Shown here: piece by piece, positions 1-13,200 of the stretch
How positions within the stretch are numbered: position 1 is the first letter of the stretch
Layout of the letters: each line of letters opens with the position of its first letter
Assembly: GCF_037975245.1 (NCBI RefSeq)
Contig: NC_092577.1
Coordinates: 29,794,398 to 29,856,397, forward strand
From: Apostichopus japonicus
Lineage: Eukaryota; Echinodermata; Holothuroidea; Aspidochirotida; Stichopodidae
Length of the DNA: 62,000 nucleotides
Direction: 5' to 3'
Notes under the pieces: generated by a model
What the model was told of the DNA's origin: nothing
The model's input: the letters and a program-made list of their open reading frames with translations, nothing else
Database searches by the model: none
Program-made: the position numbers and the translations under genes

Positions 1-3000
1 TTAAGTCTGACACCATTTTACAGTGATTTAGTTATAATTAATGACAGAAGGTATAATCCTTCCAAATCTTAACTTTAACAAACTAACTGTGTAAACAGCA
101 TTCAGTGACAGAGGTGGGTGGGGTGTTAAATGCCTAATATTATTGAATACTGAACACATAATACATATACACGTTATGAATATTCGATGTGATTGAAATA
201 AGATATCTAATCTACAGCAGGAATTCTCAATAAATTTTCTAACTACGAGGGCCCAAACTTAAAACAAAATGTGGTTGGAGTACAGGCTCAAAGAGAACCA
301 AAACGTAATAAACAAACATTAACTGCAACAAATTAGAAACAAGAAAGTCCGATGAAAAGAGGGAACTTTCCCCAATAAAATGTAACTTTTATGTTTTTTA
401 CAACCAAATAAGTGCAATGCCTATTTTGAAATCGAAGCTTGGAGTTGTTTAAGCCTTGATTAGATTGTTCATATAAAGGCTACTGTAGTTGGCAAGCATC
501 AGGTATATTGTGATTTTTTTTCTTTTCAAGCCTAAGTCATATCGCACCATAGACATCATTGCATACACCGACTTTACACAACGACCGAGTTGTTCAATAC
601 AAATGTATACTGGACGCCATGTCGCACCTCCATTGTATAGCATAATCTATTTGGCTTTTCGTTAAATATTCAACTGGTCACCCTGTCCGATATTTTAAAT
701 AGCACAGACAGATAGAATAGGAATCGGTATACAGAAAATTGTAAAAGTGCGCAATGTGACAAGATAAAATGCTATACAATAAACTAGTCACCAACAAGAT
801 GTATAAGCCAGACGTGAATTAAAGCTTATATACATTTTGGTAAAATAGAACGTGTTTGGTTTTTACTATTGCAGATATGAATTGTCAGCAGGTTTTGTGA
901 ATTGGTACAGCCGTTGATTGACTATACTCACTCGCCTACCTGTCGTCTCATAACATTTGCACACTATCTCTGACGTAAGTTTATATAGTTGTCCAGCTGG
1001 TTACATTGTGAACAATGTACACCCTTAAAGACCGGTTCCTACCGATCAATGACTCCCCCCCCCCCACCGTCCTCCTTCTATCACCCAACCTGTCTCAGAG
1101 TGAGTTTCTCTAAGTGGATGGTAGAGTGAGGGGTGCTACCGCTGTGAAGAGACAGGTAAACCCGTCGCTCATAAAATGTCCGATTCCGGTAAGTTTTGGA
1201 ATCTGGCTCATGGCTTCAGATCATCAAATTTACAATCCTTGTTAAGATACAGAGCAAGCATGACAATGAGTGGGATGTTTGGGCGCGATTTAAGAATGAC
1301 TTATTTTCATGCAAATTGTACTTTAACTACAAAGTTAATGTTTGGACACGGTCCAATGTAATTCAGTGACAAATATACAACTTCAATCAAAACAAAAACA
1401 ATCGAACGTGTTACGAACGACCATGTAATTAAAAGTTAATCATCATCATTATTATTATTATTATTATTATGATTAATATGAAAACCATATTATTCGCAAA
1501 CAAAGTGCTTCAGTTATTTCTGAGCGACCTGACAAAGCATAACTTTGTTATTAGTACATAAATTACTGTTTACCGGGTAGAAATTCTATCACCCTTAGTT
1601 CATCAACATCATAAGTGTTGATGTCACTTCTAAATTGGTTTAGAAATAGGTCAAAACCTTTTCTAATTTTCGATTCCCCTTTTAATTCCTTTTTCTTGTT
1701 TTGCCGGAATAAGACCTAACCGACGAAAACAAAGCATTCTTCCAGTTAAAGTCATTCGACGTCACAATGGTCATTATTTTAGAAGAGGAAAACAGTATTT
1801 CTTAAAGCGGTCGAAGAAGGAAATAACTTGCGCAAAATTTCTTTACCTTTCTCTTAAATTTCTACAGTTTGTGATGAAGACAAACAACGTCTTTTTCTCA
1901 TTTCTAAGACCAATTAACTTGTTTGTAATAGTTACGCTATTACCGTGGTATAGATTTGATGAGTATACGCAACACATCGGTTTGCATTATCTGGTATAAG
2001 TTAAAAGGTATAATGTGATGTCCCCACCGTCACCCCTGCCCCCACCCCCGGGGGAGAGGTTTGTGAAAACCCAGCAATCGCTGTTTCATGAATTAAAAGT
2101 ATCCCTTTCTATGATGAGATCTTTCATCTTTTCATTTTGTTTAATTAAAAATGGCCTCTTTAAAAGTGCGATTTCAAATACTATAATCCGGATTGTACCC
2201 AGATGATCCAGTTTGTCGGAACGCGTTGATGTAACCGTGGTTTGCACAATGAAACCTGCCAATCGCAGTTTGAGGATCCAGCCCCCTCCCCCACTGATAT
2301 ATGGTCAATGTTCTGTACAACGAACTTGCATGATTCTTCAGAGTTTAATCAAATCTTTACGATTCCCTATGTCCTCCTTATCAAGAATGGGGGGGGGGGG
2401 GGCTTCGAATGCGGTTAAAATGGGGGAGGGAGCAAGCAAAATGCGTGAGTGGGTGGTGGGGGGGGGGGGAGTAAGAACACTTTTTAAGCTGATGGTGTGT
2501 AAATGGTTGGGAAACAGGTTGTGTTGTACTGCTTTAATATTTCGATTGCAAAGACGTGATTTTCTCATGACAAATTAGTTTAATTGGTGAGATTCAATCG
2601 TGGGAAGGGACGAGAGGGAGGGGGGGGGGGTGAAATTTCATCGTCACGGTGAAGTAATGTTGTTATATGAATGAGGCAATGTCAGGTAAATGTATGACCA
2701 GGGAACACTTCCTTCTACCTTTGGTAAATGATATCAGTTAAGGGGGTGGGGTGAGGGTGGTGGGGTTGAGAGAGAATGCGGTTATAGAAGATATATGGAA
2801 TGTGGATGTTGATTGTGTGTGGGCGCAGGGGAGGTGGGGGGGGGGTTGTACAAGCGAAAAGGACATGTACATAATATAAAGAAACACACTATATAATGAG
2901 TGAGTCTGAAGTGAGTCTGAGATTATCTACAAGTTTGTTTTCTCCTTTCTCGATAAATTTCATTTACATTTTAAAATATACAATGTCTTATCAAATGCAT

Positions 3001-6000
3001 AGTAAGGTTGTATTTTCTTATAGAATAAACACTGGATACATTAACAATAACTTCCAATTCTGATAACGTACTCTCATGTAATACTTCCACTAAAGGTACC
3101 CAGGGTACCATCTCCTAAACATATTCCCCCCTCCCCATATTACATTAGCTATAAATAACTCCTCCCCCATTATAGTACATTAACTATTCATTAAGTATGA
3201 CTTCATCAGAACACCATCGTGTTCCTCATGTATATAGCAGCACACCCTTGGTAGACCCGTTTTACATCTTCTTACAAACCCCTCCCCCTTTTTACACCTC
3301 AAAACATTTTATATACTTTGAAAGTGATTTTTGATGGGGCTCTTGACATGATAATTTGCATTTAGTCTCTTTGTTTTAACTTTCGTTGTAAATCTTACAG
3401 GTTCCTGTGGTTGTGATCCAATAGCTCCTCCATACAGTTTAAATTTAAAGCATCTTAACGAAAAGAAAGGAAAGTTTTCTTCCTTCTTTTTCTTATAATT
3501 ATGATTTATTATTATTGTTATTACAAACAATGAATCTCATTACTTCAGTTTTCTTTAATAAATGCAGCTTCTTCTTCTTTTATTTTTTGAAATCAACAAC
3601 TTTGGAAGACAAGAATAATAAAAACGTAAAAAACATGGTAGAAATCTGACAGTGGTTAAACTTGTTGGACGGCTATATCTTGATGTGGTGGGTAACCTTG
3701 TTTGGCCATAGTAGCAGAATAGATAAAAATTAACTGATTTTAAATGGAAAAATCGACCGTATCTGTACCTCATAGAATTTACATAATACCTGCGATCAAT
3801 AAACTTCTCCAAACAGGTGAGTAAAATCTTTTTCCATTTGGAAGAATATCTTGGGTTAAAAAACAACATGTCAGGACTTTTCATTTTGTCGATGAAGGAT
3901 GTCTTAATGCCACCAGTAGGTGAACTATCTTAGCTATTCTTTTTTTTTTTTGTGAATGGGGGGGGGGTGGTGGTGGGGGGGAGTTATCAATATTACTACT
4001 GACATAAAAATCAAGTTTAGGTATTATTAGGAAACTTATTGTATTAAATAACATTCGCAGAGACAACAGCCCCTTCAGAATTCAAATGAACAACAGAAAT
4101 ACATTTAATGCTCAAGCAGATCGAGTGACTGTGTGATTGTCAGTTTTAGACTTACTCAAGTCTTCAGTCTAGTAAAAGGTACAAATTATTCTTATATAGC
4201 TGCTTGGGGGGAGAGTTGTTCATCGCATCTATCTTTATCACAAAGCTTAGTCATGACTGGGGGGGTGGGGTGGGGGGTAACATCTCCATTAAATTTTCAC
4301 ATGCAAAGTTTAATGGAACTAACAGGTTGATGGAAACGAAAAAGAAATTAGATAAACCTTCACAGATCTTACAGTTAAACATGGACATAAAATGTGCTGA
4401 AATTATTTAACAATTTATCATTTGCTTAATAATTATTTATGTTAATTTAAATCAATTAATAGTTTTACACAACAAGAAGAAAGAACAAAGTCAGCTTCGA
4501 ATGCGGTGGTTCTACACAGAGGCCTTTTCACGGTTACGGACTTGATGGACATTATCATTCATAAGATGCTCTGGCCTGATTCAATGAGCAAAGCCCCTTT
4601 AACCCCCCTCCCCACCCCCTCCCTCATTAGTTACATCTTGCCATTTGATTCAAATATGGTACAAAAGATCCATCCATTGATTAGATTTCCAGTAATTTGG
4701 TTATCACTGTGTATCCTTATATGATATTTCATTGTGATAAATACTACAAAACCTTTAAAAAATTTTTTTTTTAAATAAAATAAAAAACTTTGCCCTGTCT
4801 GGTCCCTCATTCTGTTTCTCAATTTAATGTGTACCAGAAGTCGAAAGCTTCCCGAGGCTGGAAAGCAGAGGCGATACTCTTTATGAAGACAGGATCTATA
4901 TCTGATTACATGTCGGAAACTGTAATCAGCATCGGTAAACGACTTTGGCTTGATCGTGTGACGACTCTTTTCGGCGTGAATTTTATCGGATAAACACTTC
5001 TTCTTTGCCAACGACGAGAAGAGAGACACGATAAGTGCTCTTCATGTAAATATTTCATGTCTTCATCTTGAATTTTTTGTTTTCACCAGAGGAAGCTATA
5101 ACTGGCAACTGTAATTAGTCCCGAACTTTATAAACAAAGAAATCATGGTTCTCCAAAAAAAGGAGATAATTATTTGGTGGAGACACTTGTTTACGATGAT
5201 CGTTTTTCACATCTGGTTTTCTCACTGTTTTACGATACTTATCTCCAAGAGAGGAGTGTCATATTACCAAAATAATAACAAAATTAACAGGGTTCCTCCT
5301 TAAAGAAAACTTGTTTACATTTAAAAAAAAAAAAAAAATTCAGAGTCATAAAAATCTAGCCTTGTTAATGTACCCAAAATTGGTGTTAGAAAAGGAGTGA
5401 GAAAAGTCAAGGTCATGAATATTCATATCTCATTTGCATAAATTTTGGGGTCTGTACGGCAACTCTTGACTGTATAAAAACAAAAAATTAACGAGCAAGA
5501 AAGGCAATAAGATAAAAAAAAAACTACTCTGGTTTCAATCAATGGGTACGAAACAGGGTTGCCAGTCTTGACCCGACCGCCAAATTGGCGAAGAAAACAG
5601 GTGATTAAAAAAAAAAGAGCCAAAATACAAATCTCCTGTTATCTTAAGACGATTGACCATGTGCATGTTTGGGTTGGAATTGTGTGGGTTCGCAATTGAT
5701 TGCGATTGGGAGTTTCCCAAAGCTGAACATTTAGGGAGTGAAACGTGCTAAAGTTTTTACCGACGCACAGGCCGATATGCAACCTTGGGCCAGACCGAAC
5801 AACATGTTATGGTAGACATCAACATTTCTTTTCAGAAAATTTCACAATTTACAAGCTACTATTTCTCTTAAATCGGTAGGTCATTATAAACAAAAATAAG
5901 ATAAATAAATAAAATAAAACATAAAAAAAAAAGTCAAGAAACGCCCAAAAATGCTGTCTGGTCAAAATTGAAACAAAACTCCAAATTTGTCACATTTTTT

Positions 6001-6517
6001 AGCGTTTGAAACGTCCACCTTTTGAGTTAAACCAATCGATTTAAATTTATAGTCCACAGAGAAATTGTGGACTCTGCAATGAAAAGGACATGTTAAGAAA
6101 ATATCAAAAAAGATAGGTTGGATAACATATTGAACAACTTTTGGAGTCTGCCCTATATAAGACTAGTTATAATTATTATTATGAACATGCAATATAATAA
6201 GCAGGGTGATGGATTAAATTGGAATTTGCTTGGGTGAATGTAACTGTACAAATGTGGAATAAAAAAAATCGTAAGAAACAAACTTCAGAAAGAAAAAAAA
6301 TAAGAAAATAAACAGTTTCGTTTCTTTGGTACAGTAAACTGATATTAATGACAAAACGAACAGTAAATTAATTCATACATTGTACAACACTTCAGGCTTG
6401 TAAGATATAGTTCCTATTTCAGATCAGACATTTCTTGAAAAGTTTTGTTCACACCTCTTTTCTTCAATATGTGTTCATTATATTTTTTAAGACAGCCAAA
6501 AAACACAACACCCCATT
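1..6517. other. No gene recognised; G-run-rich sequence downstream of the DCDC2-like gene
   Basis: The open frames are short and have no recognisable protein. Runs of 11-14 G lie at 2389-2402, 2458-2469 and 2620-2630, with more near 2837 and 3958-3980. An ATT repeat is at 1447-1469. No recognised transposon. Regulatory sequence or an unannotated UTR cannot be excluded. Confidence 0.6.
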
Positions 6518-6523
6518 TTTATT
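6518..6523 (-). terminator. Candidate poly(A) signal of the DCDC2-like gene
   Basis: AATAAA on the minus strand, 84 nt past the stop codon. It would give a 3' UTR of about 100 nt. Other AATAAA copies lie further downstream, so the site used is uncertain. Confidence 0.45.
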
Positions 6524-6606
6524 AAAGAGAGCTTTCCATTGTTGATATTACTTGCTGTGACATCATCCATGATAAATCACAGTTAATGAGATTTTTTTAA
6601 GGATTG

Positions 6607-7257
6607 TTACCAATTTTGATCTTTCTCCTCCACGTTGAATGTCAGAGCTTCCCGGCTTTCGTCCACTGCCGAATCTTCTCCTAAGATGGGTACATCCTCC
6701 GTGATGACCTCGTCCCCCTCTTTTTCTAATTTATTCTCCCAACCACCCTCCTCCTCTCCTGCCTCCGTCTCGTCCTGCACGCTCCCCGAGTCTTCACCGA
6801 GAATCGGTACGTCTTCGATGATAATTTCATCTCCTTCTTTCAGCAGCTTGTCATCCAAATCCACATTTTCATTCACATCGTCATCGCCTCTCGTGTCATC
6901 CTCTATAACATTAGCATATTCCTCACCTAAGATTGGAACGTCCTCGATCGTTTCTATTTCTTCGTACTCTTCAATTTCATCCTCGATGTTCGTCTCCTCT
7001 CCTCTTCCGTCCGCATTGCCATCCTCCCCTGCATCTCCCCTTTGGTCGTCAACGACCGTGCCATCCAATTCTGGGCTTTCTCTCTTATTTGGTATAACTT
7101 CTTGGTTAGAATCTTGTACAGCCACATTGCTGTTGTTTGTGTTTTCTCTACTAAAATGTCTCTCTTTTGCAACGGATGTTTGGTGTTCACCTGGCACTCC
7201 GTCTTCTCTATCCACAGGTGAAGCAACGGTTGAATTGTTGCCGTTTTGATTTACGTT
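6607..7257 (-). CDS. DCDC2: DCDC2-like exon 9 (acidic tail with triplicated EDVPILGE motif, stop)
   Basis: Terminal coding exon, 216 codons plus stop, acceptor tttttacag in phase 0. EDVPILGE occurs three times, each after a run of Glu, Asp and Ile; the last two are embedded in a longer repeat, KLLKEGDEIIIEDVPILGED against KLEKEGDEVITEDVPILGED. The protein ends NVEEKDQNW. It is joined to exon 8 by phase and composition; no homology proves the join because human DCDC2 has no matching tail. Confidence 0.8.
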   Translation of the reverse strand, partial: NVNQNGNNSTVASPVDREDGVPGEHQTSVAKERHFSRENTNNSNVAVQDSNQEVIPNKRESPELDGTVVDDQRGDAGEDGNADGRGEETNIEDEIEEYEEIETIEDVPILGEEYANVIEDDTRGDDDVNENVDLDDKLLKEGDEIIIEDVPILGEDSGSVQDETEAGEEEGGWENKLEKEGDEVITEDVPILGEDSAVDESREALTFNVEEKDQNW

Positions 7258-10200
7258 CTGTAAAAAACAACCAAAGAAAAAGAAAGAAATGAAACAAAAC
7301 GTTAAACTCAATGATAGAAACACAAGAAGGAAGGAAGTCATTTTCTCTCATGTTCTGTTTTTAATATGAACAGCAAAACATATTTTTGAAATCTGACTTT
7401 TCGAACCGCTCGGACTTGATTCAAATCCGTAAGGAAGGGAGGAGGGCTGGGTGGGCCCCATGATGTCTTCTTGTAGCAATCACCTGATTACTGCTCAATA
7501 GTTCCTAAAATAACTATTATAAATCCATAATAAACAGTCCAAAAATGTTCACTTTCCACTCGGTCATTCGGTACAAAAAAATTCTATTGAAATGCCCAAT
7601 TTCACTGGACTCCCCGGTAAAAATTGTGACACTGAATTTTCCCTCTTCCTTTTGAACCTGCTGCTGAGGTTACAAATGTATGCAGCCAATAATCACCCTT
7701 CTTACTGTCACAAATTTGAATAAAGCTGCTTTGAAGAGAGGAGAACCAGGTCGCTACCATTGACCTGTCATATAAAGAAACAAGTCCTTTTGGATGGTCG
7801 CTGGACCATGACCAGTTCAGATCATCAACTTGTTAAAGAATGCAAAAACTTATACAAGCTCAGTCTTCTGATGCATGGTGAAATGGGGGGCTTCAGGGTT
7901 CCCTTCATCGACTAATATATGGCAATAAAAGTCAGCTAATCAGACATTTTTGAACGACGAGCCAACGTAAAGCGGGCTATACAAGTGTTTATCCCCATTT
8001 TTAGTACCATTTCTGGATGCCATAGCAAGGCATCTCACTAGGACACGAAAATTGCTTGGTCGCCTCATTTGTTTTTTCAATATCCTGGCTAATCTGAGTC
8101 ATGATTGGAACATATATACTTTACCATTCTACATTACTGATGGAACTATACAGTAAATGAGAATCTGCCAGCCTAGTGCTGGTGGACAACGTATCAATGT
8201 CTGATTGGTGATGGTTGATAAGACTGAGTGCCGTTGATGCAGACCGCCACCCAACATTGTCAGTAGCTAAAAATAACCTACCCATCATGACCTTCCAAAT
8301 TGGATCCCCCTCCCCGCCCCCCCCCCCCACACGACTGCAGACATTCAAGAAGTGCCAAATGAGACAAATATCTCAGGGAGGTTAACAAGTACTTCCAGAG
8401 TGAAATTAAAAATGATCTTACGAGTTGAGTCTGGCTTAATCGAGTGACCATTACCGTACCACTGAGAACTAGCTGAGAACTGTTCCTTACTTGAAATTAC
8501 TTTGAAAGGTATTGAACTCAAATTTCTAATGTAAACATTCTACCATCGTGACGTTTATTATAAACCATGATTTGTTTACTACGTATATACAAACAAACTC
8601 AAGATTCCAAGATATGATCAGGGTTGATACTGTAAGAATCCAACATTTTTTTTCTTTCTCAAAAGATCCCCATCAGCAGAAACTAAAGTCTTTCTACTCG
8701 TCTGGCCGATACAGTTATCCTACTTACTATCCTACCATAGTAGGTAAATGTATACAGTAATCGCACACACGACTACACTGGTAATAAATCATGTCGATCT
8801 CTCGAGCAAGATATTCTCTCCACGCAAAGTTAATTACAAACAAACAAGCACAGACAACTGTACGTTATGGAGCAGATTTCTTGACGATATTACAAGATTC
8901 CTCCATATCCGGCCGGATAGTGAGCAATTATCCGGTTCCGGCCGGATCTTTTTCAAAATCCGGCCGGATCTTTTTCAAAATCTGGCCTGAATTATTCCTT
9001 AAAAAGGTGTTGGTATTAACTTAAATCAATGTAAACTATTTCCAAAAATTAATGAAAACATTCAAAGTAAGGAAAACTTAGGTTTAACATGTTTAATTTA
9101 ACCTTCTTTATAATATGCGTATACCTCACCTAAGATTTGCTCCTTGTTTCATACTTCTATAATGATTTTCTTTTGTGTAATGAAAAAATACGGTTCCGGC
9201 CGGATTTTATCCGGCCGGATTTTATCCGGCCGGATTTCATGTACTATCCGGCAAAATCCGGTTCCGGCCGGATCCAAAAATTTAGATCCGGTGCATCCCT
9301 AATCTTAAGGGTAGAAACTTTTTTTCTGTCTCTTCTTTGCAATTTCATCAAACTAGCAGTTAAGTAACGGGTCCATCTGTTATTGCATGCATAATTATAA
9401 ATCTGTACAGTACACACTCTTGTTGGACTTTTACCAAAGATGAATTATTTAAACTGCAGTAGAGTAACTTTAAAAGCTTGAAACTATACTATTCAACATC
9501 TGCTCAGACTTGTACTACAATCCTTCCTGATGTTACGAAAACAAATCGCCTTCCAAAAATTCAACGATAAATTCTCACAAAAGATGACCTCCAACTAATG
9601 TAATAAACTTCCCACGTATGTCATAATGTAATAAATGTAATAATAATGAAAGTAATAATAATGAAAGTAATAAACATAATGTAATAAACTATTCACGAAG
9701 CTTGGTTAATGCAGCGTTTTCGAAACATGGTTCGGAACGGGTGGTGTTAATCTGCTTTAAATTGGGGCAACAGAGCTGACAAATGAGGTGTTGTTTGGTT
9801 TATTGCAGCTCAGGAGACCGGGCAAATGCTTGTTATCAAAGTCATAACTGGGCACATTAATTTTCTTCCAGTTCCAAAAATTTGCATGCAATTATGGTAT
9901 GCAGACATTTATATATATATATAGTTTGTAAACATTGCTTCAGACCGGTCACATTAGGATGACTGAATGGTTTTGACTTTGTTTGATGTTAACTTTCAAA
10001 CAATTTTTTTTGAAACTCTCTTCTCAAAATCTTGACAGGCGTGTCACTTTCCTATCATGTATAAAACTTACGATATGAAAACATCTGTACAGTAATGATG
10101 ATGAATCAACAAAGGGGTGGGGGAGGGGTGGGGAATAGGCAAAAGAGAATGAAATGCCCAGGGTAACTTTAATATCTTAAATCATCGTGCTATCAGAAAT

Positions 10201-13200
10201 GATATGCTAATTATTGAATAATTTTTGACAGGTCACGGAATCACTTCTAAATTGGTTGGATGATATTACAAAACCATGCAGACGACTTTGATTTTCAAGA
10301 GTCAATCACTTTTAACATTCAACTTTTCCTTGATTACTTATAAAATTCATAGATATTAAGGTAATCATAATTTTTGCCAATAAATCCAGGGACATGATTT
10401 TACAACTCCCCATCCCTTCAACCCCAGCTCTGTCGGTCAGGGTGTACAGCCCTACAATAACTTTTATCAGTTTCGTTGTTATGCACGTGGAACCACTCGC
10501 TAAAAGTCGGTAATGTTGTGAGAATGTCTGTGGTGTTGTTTATGATGGGTTGTTTTGTTGAGAAATATAAACTGCACTTCTAGTATGCTGAAACAATGCT
10601 ATAGATGGTCATTACATGATATATGGAAATAAGAAGTTTAACACCAAGAGTGTCAAAAGTTGGTATCTACAGGTGGAATTAGGCCAGCGGTATAAATCAC
10701 AATTCACAAAGCATCTTTTTACACAGCGAGTGAGTACTGTACAAACATTTCCTTGCATTTTTTTTTTATACTTTTTTCTTAAAATCCAGTTTGCATCCAA
10801 TATCTACGTACTATTTTAATAATTTGCACTCTTCAAAAGTTCACTTGTACTACTTCAGCAACCCAGTCAGTTTTCTGTCACAACATCGACATTTACTTCC
10901 AAGAATTAAAGGAGACAAAAACGCTGAACAAGGCCTAAAATTGTACAGGATTAAAAATAGCAACCATAACAAAAAGACCCTGTATTGGGAGGGTTATATT
11001 ACTTGCCACCTTTGAACAATGGTAGGGTATTCACAATGGATGGAGTATTCACGACCCTCGATTGATTCTTCGTGTAAAGACTGCATAACTGCACAAAGTT
11101 CTATGGTTCTGTTGTTGATACATATATACTAGTGTCAATAAATAATCTTATATACTGTAGCTGAAAATTCCCTTGCTGTTAAAAGGTGCTTTAAGATGGA
11201 CACATGACCCAAAGTTAGTCACCTCAGTCAATTCAATACAATATTATGACTGAAACTTGTTTGGACCCCAAACAACGAATCCACTGTAAAGATGGAACAA
11301 TGCATTTTTCTAAAGACCACAGGAATGTACCACAGATGCCCCCAATTAGAAGTTAATATAAGGTGAGAAGGTAAATATCAAGGTGGGTCATCCGGATATG
11401 TGTGGTTTAATTTACAAGTAAAAGGTTACCTTGAGGCGTGGTAGGGTAGGGGGATAGTTTTAAGCTTTAAGAGTCTATATGACAATCTGAGTAAACTGTT
11501 TCAAGACCTGCCAAGTTTGCTTCAAATGTATTCAACAGATCCTAACTTGATTCTAGCAAATGTTTGTACTTCATTCATACTATTGAGAGCCTTACTTGCA
11601 AGAATAATCTTAGACCTTTGGCCAAAAAAGGGGATAAAAACCCCCCAATAAATCCAAGAACCTAGATGAAGACCATTTCATACAACTACTTTTCTGGTGA
11701 TGTCACTACCTTACAATATTTGTGACAAGGGTGGGCCCGGCATATGAATGTAGTGCATACTGAGTTAACCAAGGTCATTGTCAAACTGATCCATTTTGTA
11801 TAAAATATTGTATTTAAAAAAAATCACCATGCTGGAATGATATCATAATTACTATGACCCAAATGTTTCGTATGTAATTTCAACTTCTACCATGATAAGA
11901 CATTTTAATATTTGTTTTGTTTTTTTAAGGTAAGGGGGGAGGGGAGTTGTCAATAATTGGAACTTTGGCGGTATTTCTCTCCTTTATTTCCCTATCAGAA
12001 TTTGGAATATCCTATTAAGAAAATGCAAATAAAACAGCAAAAATTGTCACCATGTTGGATGCAGAAGTATTCGTTTCAAGTGGCCAATCCAATGCTAATC
12101 TACGGATTGGCAGTCTACCCAGTTACAAAACAGTTGGACTGGTAGATCACTTGTAAGCTGTTTCCGAGAGATCAAAAATCGTCTCAACATTTTGCCTGAG
12201 TTTCATATCAAGGAATTCAAGAATTGGAATTGAATCAGACATTGAGATGCCAAGCCCCAATTCCCCGATACCATTGAAGCCGACTTTAAAAATTCTTGAT
12301 TTTCTTAAAATACCCATACTGTGCCTAGATATTGCATGTCCACTGCACCATCAACTGGCCACATCTTGCTTTAAGTATTACAATATATTTTGTAATCTTA
12401 TGTATAATGGTGTAATTTCATCCATAAAATTGCATATTAAATTAGCAGATGCAACAAAAACAACAGGACAAAACAAAAATCAAGCAAATTAAAATTATTG
12501 AAAATGCACTTTAATTTTACAATAAACTTGAAGCATTGTGCACAATGATTGCAAAGAGGGATTGCAGTCTCATAGTAGAGTAGAAATTGTGCACTTTCAA
12601 GTCTAAACTTAATTTTTTCTGAGATGTCGCGGACCGTTTGTAGAAACAACGTAATCGGTGCAGGTTGCATTCCCTTTACCACTTTCAATTTTTGTGTGTG
12701 AAATGAGACAAGTGCTAAATACTTGAGGTTCATTAGTTCAAGTGGCTGGACTACAGAGTCTTTGAACACATTCCACCATTACGTCAGTTCCTCAACACGC
12801 AATGCAAACCTTTCGATAAAGAAAATCTAAAGACACTTTTAATAACCTCCAAAGGTAGAAATGTTCCCATATATGCGTGCCAAATTGTTCAATGGGTGTT
12901 GAACATCATCCATGCAGTACATGCATAGAAAATTCCCTTTTGAAGTTCATATGAAGTTTGAAGGACATATTTTGGCAAATTAGAAGGGTCATGATCATTC
13001 GGCATGTTCAAAGGTTGCGAGAACAATCAGTCTGGGACTTTGAAGGGAACAATACAGTAGGTCCTACACACAATCATACTTTCATGCGTGACTTCGCAGT
13101 ATTTTCTCAGTGTGCAGTTCTTTCTTATATGCCTAACACTTTTCAAAAATAAAAAAACCATATTATTTCCTTATTAAAATGGCGGTGCAGTTAAATGAAT

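Noticed and set aside
2213-2578. 121-codon plus-strand frame with Gly runs
   Set aside because: Driven by G homopolymers; no protein-like composition or splice support.
6635-7249. Long plus-strand Ser/Thr-rich frame of 204 codons
   Set aside because: Antisense shadow of the acidic last exon of the DCDC2-like gene; Glu and Asp codons read as Ser on the other strand.
9137-9367. Frame with RPDFIRPDFIRPDF repeat
   Set aside because: Product of the CCGGCCGGAT repeats in a transposon relic.
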